From positions 1 to 40,277 of the forward strand of contig JAGAMD010000018.1 in NCBI GenBank assembly GCA_017624905.1: DNA of 40,277 nt, given 5' to 3'. Positions within the stretch are counted from its first letter, which is position 1; every line of letters begins with the position of its first letter. This DNA comes from Clostridia bacterium (lineage in GTDB: Bacteria; Bacillota; Clostridia; Oscillospirales; CAG-272). The notes under the pieces were generated by a model. The model saw nothing but the letters and a program-made list of their open reading frames with translations. It was not told the origin of the DNA and did no database searches. Below are positions 16,699-24,355 of this stretch, piece after piece. Position numbers and translations under genes: made by a program.

Positions 16699-18018
16699 AT
16701 GGCTAATATTCCATTAAACAAAGAAGCTTTTTTGAAGCTTTGTGATGAGTCTGGCACATCCTTCCCATACTCCGAGGACATTTCTTGTCTTTCAAAGGGC
16801 ATAGAGATTGCTGGTAAAAAAGTTAATAACAGAATTGTATATCAAGCTATGGAGGGCTGTGATGGTACATATGATGGTGCGCCTGACGAGCTTACATATA
16901 GAAGATATTTACGTTTTGCACGTGGTGGTGCCGGTATCATTTGGTTTGAGGCTACTGCTGTTATGGGTGAGGGACGTGCTAATCCACGCCAAATGTACCT
17001 TACAGAAAAAACAGAAGATGAATTCAAGAAAATAGTAAACGATATCAAAGAAACCTGTATAAAGGAAAACGGCTTTGAGCCTATTGTTATTGTTCAGCTT
17101 ACACACTCAGGCAGATATTCCAAGCCTGAGGGCACTCCTGCTCCTCTCATCGCTTACAACAATCCTATCTTTGAAAAGGACAACCCTATTGATAAGTCAA
17201 GAATTGTCAGTGATGATTATCTCGACACCCTTACTGAAAAGCTTATAAATGGTGCTGTTTGGGCAAAGAAGCTTGGCTTTGATGGTGCTGATATTAAGAG
17301 CTGTCATAGATACCTACTTAGTGAAATTTTGTCAGCCTACAATCGTGAAGGCAGATATGGTGGTAGCTTTGAAAATCGTACACGCCTACTAACTACCGCT
17401 GTTAAAGAATCGAAGATTCTTACAGGTAAGGATTTTATCATCACCTCTCGCTTAAATGTGTATGATGGATTTGAGTATCCTTATGGCTTTGCAGTTAAAG
17501 AAGGCAATGGAATTGTGCCTGACTTCACGGAATCAAAGATGCTTGTTAAGAACCTGGTTGCAAATGGCATTGATATGATTGATATGACTATGGGTAACCC
17601 ATATTTCAATCCACACGTTAACCGCCCATATTCACAGGGTGGATATATTCCGCCTGAGCATCCAATGCAGGGCGTACAGAGAATGCTTGATGGTATTTCT
17701 GAAATTGCAAGTGAGATTAAGGGTACGCCTGTTATCTCCTCCGGCATTTCATTCCTCGGTGCTGTTAGTGCCAATGTTTGTGCGGGTTATATTAACGAGG
17801 GTAAATTCGATTTTGCAGGCTACGGTCGTGAAACCCTTGCATACCCATCTTGTGCAAATGCTATTACTTCAGGTGAAAATCTTGATCCTAAGAAGCTTTG
17901 TATTTGCTGTAGCAAGTGTACTGAAATTATGAGAAAGCCGGGAGGCACACCGGGTTGTGTTATCCGTGATGGTGAGGTTTATATGCCTCTTTATAAGAAA
18001 CTAGTTCTTGGTAAATAA
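16699..18018 (+). CDS. NADH:flavin oxidoreductase, Old Yellow Enzyme family with C-terminal Fe-S cysteines
   Basis: 439-residue FMN-dependent TIM-barrel reductase of the kind that reduces activated C=C bonds (enoates, dienoyl-CoA, steroid enones). FMN and active-site landmarks are NRIVYQAMEG (44-53), IVQLTHSGRY (131-140), the CHRYLLSEIL...NREGRYGGSFENRTR segment (202-229) and the late phosphate loop GYGRETLAYP (374-383). The C-terminus has C401, C403, C404, C407 and C420, resembling the 4Fe-4S motif of 2,4-dienoyl-CoA reductases. Those enzymes, however, carry a further FAD/NAD(P)H domain, and this protein stops 19 residues after C420. Electrons may therefore come from a separate partner. First gene of the operon. 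Confidence 0.9.
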   Translation: MANIPLNKEAFLKLCDESGTSFPYSEDISCLSKGIEIAGKKVNNRIVYQAMEGCDGTYDGAPDELTYRRYLRFARGGAGIIWFEATAVMGEGRANPRQMYLTEKTEDEFKKIVNDIKETCIKENGFEPIVIVQLTHSGRYSKPEGTPAPLIAYNNPIFEKDNPIDKSRIVSDDYLDTLTEKLINGAVWAKKLGFDGADIKSCHRYLLSEILSAYNREGRYGGSFENRTRLLTTAVKESKILTGKDFIITSRLNVYDGFEYPYGFAVKEGNGIVPDFTESKMLVKNLVANGIDMIDMTMGNPYFNPHVNRPYSQGGYIPPEHPMQGVQRMLDGISEIASEIKGTPVISSGISFLGAVSANVCAGYINEGKFDFAGYGRETLAYPSCANAITSGENLDPKKLCICCSKCTEIMRKPGGTPGCVIRDGEVYMPLYKKLVLGK

Positions 18019-18028
18019 GGAGATAAAA

Positions 18029-18784
18029 ATGAAAAAGGTTGCTATAATCACAGGTGCTGTTGGTGGCATTGGCTACGCAACAGTTGAAAAATTTGACAAA
18101 GAGGGCTACGCTATTGTAGCTATGGATATTGTACCAACAGAGGCTGGTAATGAAAAGCTAGCCAACATTAAGGATTGCGTTTATGTTAGTGGAAACCTAG
18201 CCTTGGGTGAAGACAGAGCTAATCTTGTTAAGACAGCCCTTGACAAATACGGCAGAATTGATGTGCTTGTTAATGTTGCCGGTGTTGCTCCAAGAGTAAG
18301 AAACGACATTCTTGAAATGACTGAGGAAAGCTACGATTTCGTTATGGGCATCAACACAAAGGGTACACTTTTCCTAACACAGCTTGTTGCTAACGAAATG
18401 ATTAAGCAAGAAAAGGTTGACGGTGCTAAGGGTTACATTGTAAATGTTTCCTCATGCTCCGCTTACACCTCATCCACTAGCCGTGGTGAATACTGCATTT
18501 CCAAGGCTGGTGCTACTATGATTACAAAGCTTTTCGCTGACCGTTTGGCTAGTGAGGGCATTACAGTTAATGAGATTTGTCCAGGTATTATCGCTACCGG
18601 TATGACAGAAAAGGTTAAGGAAAAATATGACAACCTTATCGCCGGTGGTCTTGTTCCACTTGGCAGATGGGGACTACCGGAGGACTGTGCTAACGCAATT
18701 TATGCTCTATCTAGCGGAGCTCTTGGCTATACAACCGGTCAATCAATTATAGTTGACGGTGGTATGCATATTCAAAGACTATAA
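18029..18784 (+). CDS. Short-chain dehydrogenase/reductase (SDR)
   Basis: 251-residue classical SDR. The NAD(P)-binding TGAVGGIG is at residues 8-15; an Asp at the end of beta-2 (AMDIVP) suggests preference for NAD(H). Catalytic Ser is about 142 (NVSSCSAY) and the YxxxK motif is Y155-K159 (EYCISK). Oxidises or reduces a secondary alcohol/ketone. The ATG at 18029 is chosen because TAAGGAGATAAAA precedes it, ten bases after the upstream stop. Its place between two flavoenzymes and ahead of a lyase suggests it handles a ring ketone or keto-sugar intermediate. KduD-type 2-keto-3-deoxygluconate chemistry is one possibility; the substrate is unknown. Confidence 0.9.
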   Translation: MKKVAIITGAVGGIGYATVEKFDKEGYAIVAMDIVPTEAGNEKLANIKDCVYVSGNLALGEDRANLVKTALDKYGRIDVLVNVAGVAPRVRNDILEMTEESYDFVMGINTKGTLFLTQLVANEMIKQEKVDGAKGYIVNVSSCSAYTSSTSRGEYCISKAGATMITKLFADRLASEGITVNEICPGIIATGMTEKVKEKYDNLIAGGLVPLGRWGLPEDCANAIYALSSGALGYTTGQSIIVDGGMHIQRL

Positions 18785-18808
18785 TTATCCCTCAAAAAGG
18801 AATAGAAA

Positions 18809-20773
18809 ATGAAAGAAACAACTACTATTTTTAACGGAGTTACTGTAAAAAAGATTACTCTTGATGCTCTTGTTGTCGGCACCGGTGCTGCCGGCTACAA
18901 TGCCGCACTAAGACTTGATGACTATGGTGTCAAGGACGTGGCAATTGTTACTGAAGGAGTTAAAATGGGCACCTCACGTAACACAGGCTCCGACAAGCAA
19001 ACATACTACAAAATGAATCTATGTGCCGACTACCCTGACTCACCAAAGGCAATGGCGCAGGACTTTTTCAACGGAAAATGCGTTGATGGAGATATTGCGT
19101 ATGCAGAGGCTGCACTCTCTGTTATGTCATTTTTACACCTATGCGAATTAGGTGTTGAGTTTCCTGTAAACAGATATGGTGAATACGTCGGTTATAAGAC
19201 CGACCACGATCCACGTGCTCGTGCAACAAGCGTTGGTCCTCTCACCTCAAAGATGATGACCGAATGCCTTGAAAAAGAGGTTAACAAGCGTAATATCAAA
19301 ATTTATGACAAGCTACAAGTTGTTGAAATAATCAAAAATGGCGACACCTGTGTCGGGATTTTGTGTTTAAACAAGGCTTCAAGTGATGAAAACAGTCGTT
19401 TTGTTCTCTTTAACGCAAAGAATACAATTTTGGCAACCGGTGGCCCTGCCGGTATTTACTCAAATACTGTTTATCCTATTGGTCATCACGGTGCAACCGG
19501 TGTTGCATTCGAGGCGGGGGTTAAGGGTAAAAACCTAACGGAATGGCAATATGGTCTTGCTTCTACCAATCCTCGTTGGAATGTGTCCGGTACATATATG
19601 CAGGTGCTTCCTCGTTTTGTATCCGTTGATGAAAACGGCAATGAATATGAATTTTTGAACGACTATTTCGACGATATTGGCACTTGCCTGTCCAAGATAT
19701 TCAAAAAGGGCTATGAGTGGCCTTTTGACTGCAAAAAGGTATTAAATGGCTCATCAATTATTGATCTACTTGTTTTCCGTGAGAATGTAATGAAGGGACG
19801 CCGTGTTTATCTTGACTTTAGAAAGAACCCATATGGTCTTGACGAGCTTCCTTACGACGCACTTGACAGTGAGGCTCGTGAATATTTGGAAAACGCACAT
19901 GCTTGCTTTGGCACTCCTTTAGCAAGACTTCAATTTATGAATATGCCGGCTTATGACCTATATCTATCTAAAGGTGTTGACCTTGAAAAGGAAATGCTCG
20001 AAATAGCTCTTTGTGCTCAACACAACAATGGTGGACTTGATATTGATATGTGGTGGCAAACAAACGTGCCTAACCTATTTGCTTGTGGTGAGGTTGCCGG
20101 TAGCCATGGTGTTTATCGTCCCGGTGGCAGTGCTCTTAATGCCGGTCAGGTTGGCTCTACACGTGCAGCACAATATATTTCAAAGCATCAAGAAAATATC
20201 AAGGCAGACGCGGAAATCTTCGACCAAGTGTCTAAAAACGCTGTAAACAAGCATATAAATATTACACGTGCTATTATTGATAGCGAGGACAATGTTCTCG
20301 CCCTTACCGAAAAATATCAAAAGCTAATGGACGAGGTAGCGGGTCCTATACGTAATGCATCAAGATTTGATGAAGTAAGCAAGGAATTTGCAAATGCTTT
20401 TTCTGATTTTGACAAGCTCGTTAAGGTTGACAAGCCAACAAAGCTGTGGCAAGCATATCGCTTACGCGATGCTCTTCTTGGTGAAATGATGTATATCTAC
20501 TCTATGAAATCATATGTATTAGCCGGTGGAAAATCCCGTGGCTCTGCTATTTACACATCTGAAAATGGCACAGCACCAGAGAAAATGGAGGATGTTTTCC
20601 GTTTTGAGCTTGATGATGGTGCTCTTAATGACAGAGTATTTGAAATAACTTACCATTCCGATCTCGAAGGTGGTATCGGTGGTGGTGCGCGTCCTGTAAG
20701 ACCATTACCTGAGGGCGGCGGTTTCTTTGAAAACGTTTGGCGTGACTATCGCGAAACGAAGAACATTTATTAA
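18809..20773 (+). CDS. FAD-dependent oxidoreductase, fumarate reductase/succinate dehydrogenase flavoprotein type
   Basis: 654-residue soluble flavoprotein of the FAD_binding_2 superfamily. FAD motifs are VVGTGAAGYNAALRL (22-36), the second dinucleotide loop TILATGGPAGIYSNT, and QHNNGGLDID plus LFACGEVAGSHGVYRPGGSA (about 402-445), where the fumarate reductase group keeps its substrate-binding His and Arg. It has no signal peptide, heme motif, FMN-attachment domain or adjacent iron-sulfur/membrane subunit, so it is probably not a respiratory fumarate reductase. Relatives include aspartate oxidase, urocanate reductase and 3-ketosteroid dehydrogenases. In this operon it could oxidise or saturate a cyclic substrate. 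Starts behind AAAAAGGAATAGAAA. Confidence 0.85.
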   Translation: MKETTTIFNGVTVKKITLDALVVGTGAAGYNAALRLDDYGVKDVAIVTEGVKMGTSRNTGSDKQTYYKMNLCADYPDSPKAMAQDFFNGKCVDGDIAYAEAALSVMSFLHLCELGVEFPVNRYGEYVGYKTDHDPRARATSVGPLTSKMMTECLEKEVNKRNIKIYDKLQVVEIIKNGDTCVGILCLNKASSDENSRFVLFNAKNTILATGGPAGIYSNTVYPIGHHGATGVAFEAGVKGKNLTEWQYGLASTNPRWNVSGTYMQVLPRFVSVDENGNEYEFLNDYFDDIGTCLSKIFKKGYEWPFDCKKVLNGSSIIDLLVFRENVMKGRRVYLDFRKNPYGLDELPYDALDSEAREYLENAHACFGTPLARLQFMNMPAYDLYLSKGVDLEKEMLEIALCAQHNNGGLDIDMWWQTNVPNLFACGEVAGSHGVYRPGGSALNAGQVGSTRAAQYISKHQENIKADAEIFDQVSKNAVNKHINITRAIIDSEDNVLALTEKYQKLMDEVAGPIRNASRFDEVSKEFANAFSDFDKLVKVDKPTKLWQAYRLRDALLGEMMYIYSMKSYVLAGGKSRGSAIYTSENGTAPEKMEDVFRFELDDGALNDRVFEITYHSDLEGGIGGGARPVRPLPEGGGFFENVWRDYRETKNIY

Positions 20774-20777
20774 CAGT

Positions 20778-20866
20778 ATGGCTCAGGCTGAAGAGCCTGA
20801 GCCATTTAACATTTAGCAATTTATGTGGTATTTTATCCACAGGGTGCGATTTTTACAGAATCGCAC
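20778..20866 (+). other. Three consecutive hairpins between flavoprotein and epimerase genes
   Basis: Hairpin 1 is a perfect 12-bp stem with a GAAG loop (20778-20789/20794-20805) and no following T-run. Hairpin 2 is tgtgg/ccaca (20824-20841). Hairpin 3 is gtgcgatt/aatcgcac (20844-20851/20859-20866), ending just before the AAGGAGATATT ribosome binding site of the next gene. The arrangement suggests RNA processing, differential mRNA stability or attenuation rather than full termination. Confidence 0.7.
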
Positions 20867-20884
20867 AAGAAATAAGGAGATATT

Positions 20885-21688
20885 ATGAAAAGTGGACTTG
20901 TTTCTGTTTCGTTTAGAAAAAAAGGAATAAAAGAGCTTATTAGAGCCACAAAGGAAAGCGGTCTTGAGTATATTGAATGGGGTGGCGATGTCCACATCCC
21001 TATGGGAAATGTCAAGCTTGCACGTCGTGTACGTAAGCTTATGCACGGTGCAGGTCTTAAATGTGCTTCCTACGGCTCTTATTTCGGTCTTATGTATCAT
21101 TGTGATGAGCACTTCCCTATGCCATTTAAAAAGGTATTAAAAACTGCTAAGGCTCTTGGTGCTAAAACTGTTAGAGTTTGGCTTGGTTGGCCACGCTGTG
21201 GCTGTAAGAAGGGCTGTGATCAATATGTATGTAATAACGGCTACAATCGTGCAGTAAGAATTACAAAGGATCTTTGCGACCAAACAAAGAAATTTGATCC
21301 TAACCTTACTCTTTCAATCGAATGTCATTTTGCAACCTTAACCGATGACTATCACGACACATTAAAATTTATAAATGATGTAAACAAGGACAATTTAAGA
21401 CTATATTGGCAACCAAACCATTCAAAAGGCTTTGAGTACAATTTAGAGGCATTAAAGGCTCTTTTGCCTTGGGTGACAAATGTTCACGTTTTCAATTGGG
21501 ACAAGGATGCAAAAAAGTATCCTTTATGTGAAGGAACAGGTGATTGGAACAAGTATTTAGAGGTTCTAAATGACGAAAATGCTGAGGGACGTATCTGTTT
21601 TCTTGAGTTTATGCCTGACGGAGAGCTTACCTCTCTTCCTTGTGAGGCTAACGCTTTAAACTCTTTATTAGGTGGTGAAAGAAAATGA
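20885..21688 (+). CDS. Sugar phosphate isomerase/epimerase family TIM-barrel protein
   Basis: 267 residues of the AP_endonuclease_2/xylose isomerase-like barrel. By comparison with D-tagatose/D-psicose 3-epimerases, metal-binding positions would be E146 (LSIECH), a position occupied here by Q176 (YWQPNH) instead of the usual Asp, H201 (NVHVF) and E241 (FLEFM). H179 fits the His three residues after that Asp. A Cys-rich insertion (C105, C107, C111, C116) lies in the middle of the barrel. It overlaps the heparinase gene by four bases (ATGA), so the two are translationally coupled and probably act on consecutive intermediates. Isomerase, epimerase, dehydratase and C-glycoside-lyase-like activities all occur in this fold. 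Confidence 0.85.
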   Translation: MKSGLVSVSFRKKGIKELIRATKESGLEYIEWGGDVHIPMGNVKLARRVRKLMHGAGLKCASYGSYFGLMYHCDEHFPMPFKKVLKTAKALGAKTVRVWLGWPRCGCKKGCDQYVCNNGYNRAVRITKDLCDQTKKFDPNLTLSIECHFATLTDDYHDTLKFINDVNKDNLRLYWQPNHSKGFEYNLEALKALLPWVTNVHVFNWDKDAKKYPLCEGTGDWNKYLEVLNDENAEGRICFLEFMPDGELTSLPCEANALNSLLGGERK

Positions 21689-23376
21689 ACTTAATCGGAA
21701 AAGCATCAGATCCAAAATTTTGGGCTGAAATAAAAAACAAACCTGAATTTAAGCATATGCTCGACTTGTTGATTAGAGATTATGAAAATGACGGTATGGG
21801 TGAGATCCCTTGCACTAAGTTTTCAAAATTTCGTCTTTTCAACGACATAGGCGACCGTTCGGTTTATCAGGTTGATTTCTTTAAGCGTCAGCACAGATTA
21901 TTTATTTTAACCGCTATGACTCTTATCTATGAAAACGAGCCAAAATATCTTGAGCTGCTACAGGACACAATTTGGGAGCTTTGCGACCAATATGTTTGGG
22001 CACTCCCTGCTCATATGCCTAACATCACTGAAAACAACAACTGTGAGCTTGACCTTGACTCAACAACAATTGGTTATGCTTTAGCCCTTATAAAGGCTAT
22101 GCTTGGCGACCGCTTGCACGATTTAATCAAAGCAAGAATCGATGCTGAGCTAGACAGACGTATAGTTAAGCCATTTCTTAGCAAAAGATGGCACTGGGAA
22201 TTTAGAGAAAATAACTGGACAACTGTATGCTCCGGTGCTGTCGGTTGTACTCTTATGCTTAACCGTCCTGAGGTTTTTGACCTTGTTCAAGACAGAATCA
22301 ATCACAATATGCAAACATATATTGATTTTGGCTATCAAGATGATGGCGTTTGTACTGAGGGTGCAGGATATTGGAGCTACGGCTTCGGTTATTACCTAAC
22401 ATATGCAGAAATGCTAAAGACCTACACAAACGGCAGAGTTGACTTAACCAAGGGCGAAAAGGTTAGAAATATTGCTATGTTTTTACAAAAGCTATTTCTT
22501 GATGAGAATGTTATAGTAAACTATGGCGACTGTGGCATTGGCAACAAGGTAACTATGCCGGCAGGATATTTATATCTTTTGAAAACACTATTCCCTGACG
22601 ATGTAGAATTACCACCGGAAAACACATTTGCATATGAAGTGCACTACTTTACATATTTCTTAAACACATTTCGTTTTTATGATCCATCTTATAAATCTGC
22701 TAAGCTATCTAAAAATGCTGAATATTTTATGGCTAACCAAGGCTGGTATGTAAAGCGTACTCCAAAATACGGCTTTGCTTGTCGTGGTGGCTCAAATGGT
22801 GAAAGCCATAACCATAACGACGTTGGCTCATTCATTTTCTCAAAAAATGATAGACAGGTATTTTGTGATATTGGCGGACGCCCATATACAAGACAATATT
22901 TTGAGCATCCTATAAGATACACATTTCTTGAAACCTCATCAAGAGGACACAATGTACCAATTATAAACGGCAAGTATCAAGGCAATGGTGGTGAACGTGC
23001 AACAACAACCTTTGAAAACGGCACTATCAAAATGGACTTTGCTTGTATCTATCATCAAGAAGAACTAACCAAGCTTGTGCGTAGCTATATGCCCGACGAA
23101 AATGGTGTTACCGTAACTGACGAGTTTATAGGTGCCAAGGAATTTACTGAAAGACTTGTTACATTGGTAGAGCCAACTATTGATGACGGCAAAATTACCG
23201 TTGACGGTGTTACTGTTACATTTGATAAAAATCAAGCTAAGGCAAGATACGAAACCGAAACACACGCACTTGAGCTTGATATAAACGGTGAAATAACCAA
23301 GGGACAAACAGTATACCTTATCAGCATTGATGTAAACGAGCCAAAGGACAAATTTACATTTAGAATTGATGCTTAA
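21685..23376 (+). CDS. Heparinase II/III family protein, cytosolic
   Basis: 563 residues: an N-terminal helical toroid (to about 310), then a beta-sandwich C-terminal half, the architecture of polysaccharide lyase families 12, 15, 17 and 21. Candidate catalytic residues are NNW (176-178), Tyr in EGAGYWSYG (225-233), His in NGESHNHNDVGSF (371-383) and SRGHN (419-423). It has no signal peptide or lipobox, so it would act inside the cell on short oligosaccharides or on an unusual uronic acid conjugate, not on extracellular heparin or alginate. Last gene of the operon, before a strong terminator. The family is clear; the substrate is not. Confidence 0.88.
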   Translation: MNLIGKASDPKFWAEIKNKPEFKHMLDLLIRDYENDGMGEIPCTKFSKFRLFNDIGDRSVYQVDFFKRQHRLFILTAMTLIYENEPKYLELLQDTIWELCDQYVWALPAHMPNITENNNCELDLDSTTIGYALALIKAMLGDRLHDLIKARIDAELDRRIVKPFLSKRWHWEFRENNWTTVCSGAVGCTLMLNRPEVFDLVQDRINHNMQTYIDFGYQDDGVCTEGAGYWSYGFGYYLTYAEMLKTYTNGRVDLTKGEKVRNIAMFLQKLFLDENVIVNYGDCGIGNKVTMPAGYLYLLKTLFPDDVELPPENTFAYEVHYFTYFLNTFRFYDPSYKSAKLSKNAEYFMANQGWYVKRTPKYGFACRGGSNGESHNHNDVGSFIFSKNDRQVFCDIGGRPYTRQYFEHPIRYTFLETSSRGHNVPIINGKYQGNGGERATTTFENGTIKMDFACIYHQEELTKLVRSYMPDENGVTVTDEFIGAKEFTERLVTLVEPTIDDGKITVDGVTVTFDKNQAKARYETETHALELDINGEITKGQTVYLISIDVNEPKDKFTFRIDA

Positions 23377-23445
23377 GTGCTACAAAGCCAATAAACACGG
23401 CACTTATCAAAATATGCTAATATGTTCATATGTTAGTTGAATATT

Positions 23446-23475
23446 AAAAGCCTTGCGTTTTGCAAGGCTTTTATT
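23446..23475. terminator. Bidirectional terminator, heparinase operon / sigma-regulon paralogue
   Basis: aaaagccttgc (23446-23456), loop gtttt, gcaaggctttt (23462-23472), followed by T-rich sequence on both strands. It lies 70 bases after the heparinase stop and 10 bases beyond the minus-strand gene ending at 23485. Confidence 0.88.
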
Positions 23476-23484
23476 TTGTTTGCG

Positions 23485-24264
23485 TCAGTATTCGGAAGCA
23501 AGATAAAATGTATATTTTTCCTTGTTTTCAATGCTTATATTGGAAAGCTGTTCTTTAGTTAAGGTTAAACATATTTGTTCTTCTTTGATTACTGCACTTG
23601 AGTTTATTTTTTTAAATACTTTTAGTCCTTCGTTTATGTTGCTAACTACAAGAGCTTTCTTTGCATCTTCAATGGTCGTTTTTAGACTGTCTATTTTATT
23701 TTTGGTATCTTCTACATCGCAAGATAGCTTTTCCTTAAAAAATTCACCATTTACTATATAGATGTTTAAAAAGTCTTCACCATAGTATAAAATTGTTTTT
23801 TCATACATTGTCTTTTTCCACTTTATCCCGTTTGGAGTACCATCAGTATACAGTACCTCACCATACTTTAGTAGTTCACCCTCATCTAATAGATACTCTG
23901 CCTTTTTTAAAAATGATTCTGCTTCCTTTAGCTCTGCAATGTATTCATCAAATAGCCTTCCGTTGTACACATAGTCATCAGGGATTGTATGATAAAGCGA
24001 AACAGCTATCTCAAGGCTATCCGTATCTTTTGCATTTAATAGCTCTTTATAAAGCTCGGGAGAAACACTTATCCCGTTCCATTCCTCATATAAAACCGGG
24101 ACTGTAACTTGATAGTTTTTATCATCTCCCGGGATTTTGATGTCGTCTGCATCGTTGTCAATATTTGCTTTTACTATAGCAAATATACATAAAGCAATTA
24201 AGGCAAGACATACTAAGACCAATACATATTTCTTCCAAGATAAGCAACCTTTATTTTCTTTCAT
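23485..24264 (-). CDS. Single-pass membrane protein, paralogue of the anti-sigma ectodomain
   Basis: 259 residues with a short cytosolic N-terminus (MKENKGCLSWKKY), one TM helix (about 12-31) and an extracytoplasmic domain of about 200 residues. From EEWNG (about 61) to the C-terminal YxLxSEx this domain aligns end to end with that of the anti-sigma factor at 24356-25231; YGE-x-LYTDGTPNG-x-KW is shared almost exactly. It lacks the cytosolic segment that would hold a sigma factor. It has its own copy of the sigma-type promoter (24306-24340), so it is probably a regulon member: a decoy, co-sensor or effector for the same external signal. No known domain is recognised. Confidence 0.82.
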   Translation of the reverse strand: MKENKGCLSWKKYVLVLVCLALIALCIFAIVKANIDNDADDIKIPGDDKNYQVTVPVLYEEWNGISVSPELYKELLNAKDTDSLEIAVSLYHTIPDDYVYNGRLFDEYIAELKEAESFLKKAEYLLDEGELLKYGEVLYTDGTPNGIKWKKTMYEKTILYYGEDFLNIYIVNGEFFKEKLSCDVEDTKNKIDSLKTTIEDAKKALVVSNINEGLKVFKKINSSAVIKEEQICLTLTKEQLSNISIENKEKYTFYLASEY

Positions 24265-24305
24265 ATTAAAATCATTCTCCCTTCATATAAAATGTCCTTT
24301 CATAA

Positions 24306-24340
24306 ATATATGTCGAGATTTTTTGTCAACTTTGGAATGT
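24306..24340 (-). promoter_or_regulatory. ECF-type promoter of the membrane paralogue
   Basis: On the minus strand, ACATTCCAAA (24340-24331), a 14-base gap, then TCGACATATAT (24316-24306). The 11-base -10 region is identical, and the -35 region differs at one base, from the element ahead of the sigma gene at 25840-25874, with the same 14-base gap. This is not a sigma-A promoter and lies 16 bases from the anti-sigma stop. Confidence 0.8.
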
Positions 24341-24355
24341 TTTTAATAATTTGTA

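Noticed and set aside
16587-16802. Minus-strand 71-codon frame overlapping the start of the OYE gene
   Set aside because: It overlaps the OYE promoter and start codon on the other strand and has no plausible ribosome binding site.
18809-20773. Respiratory fumarate or urocanate reductase
   Set aside because: No signal peptide, heme motifs, FMN-binding domain or partner subunits; only the flavoprotein fold is shared.
20778-20805. Intrinsic terminator ending the operon after the flavoprotein
   Set aside because: The hairpin is strong but no T-run follows, and no new promoter is visible before the epimerase gene, so I keep the five genes as one operon.
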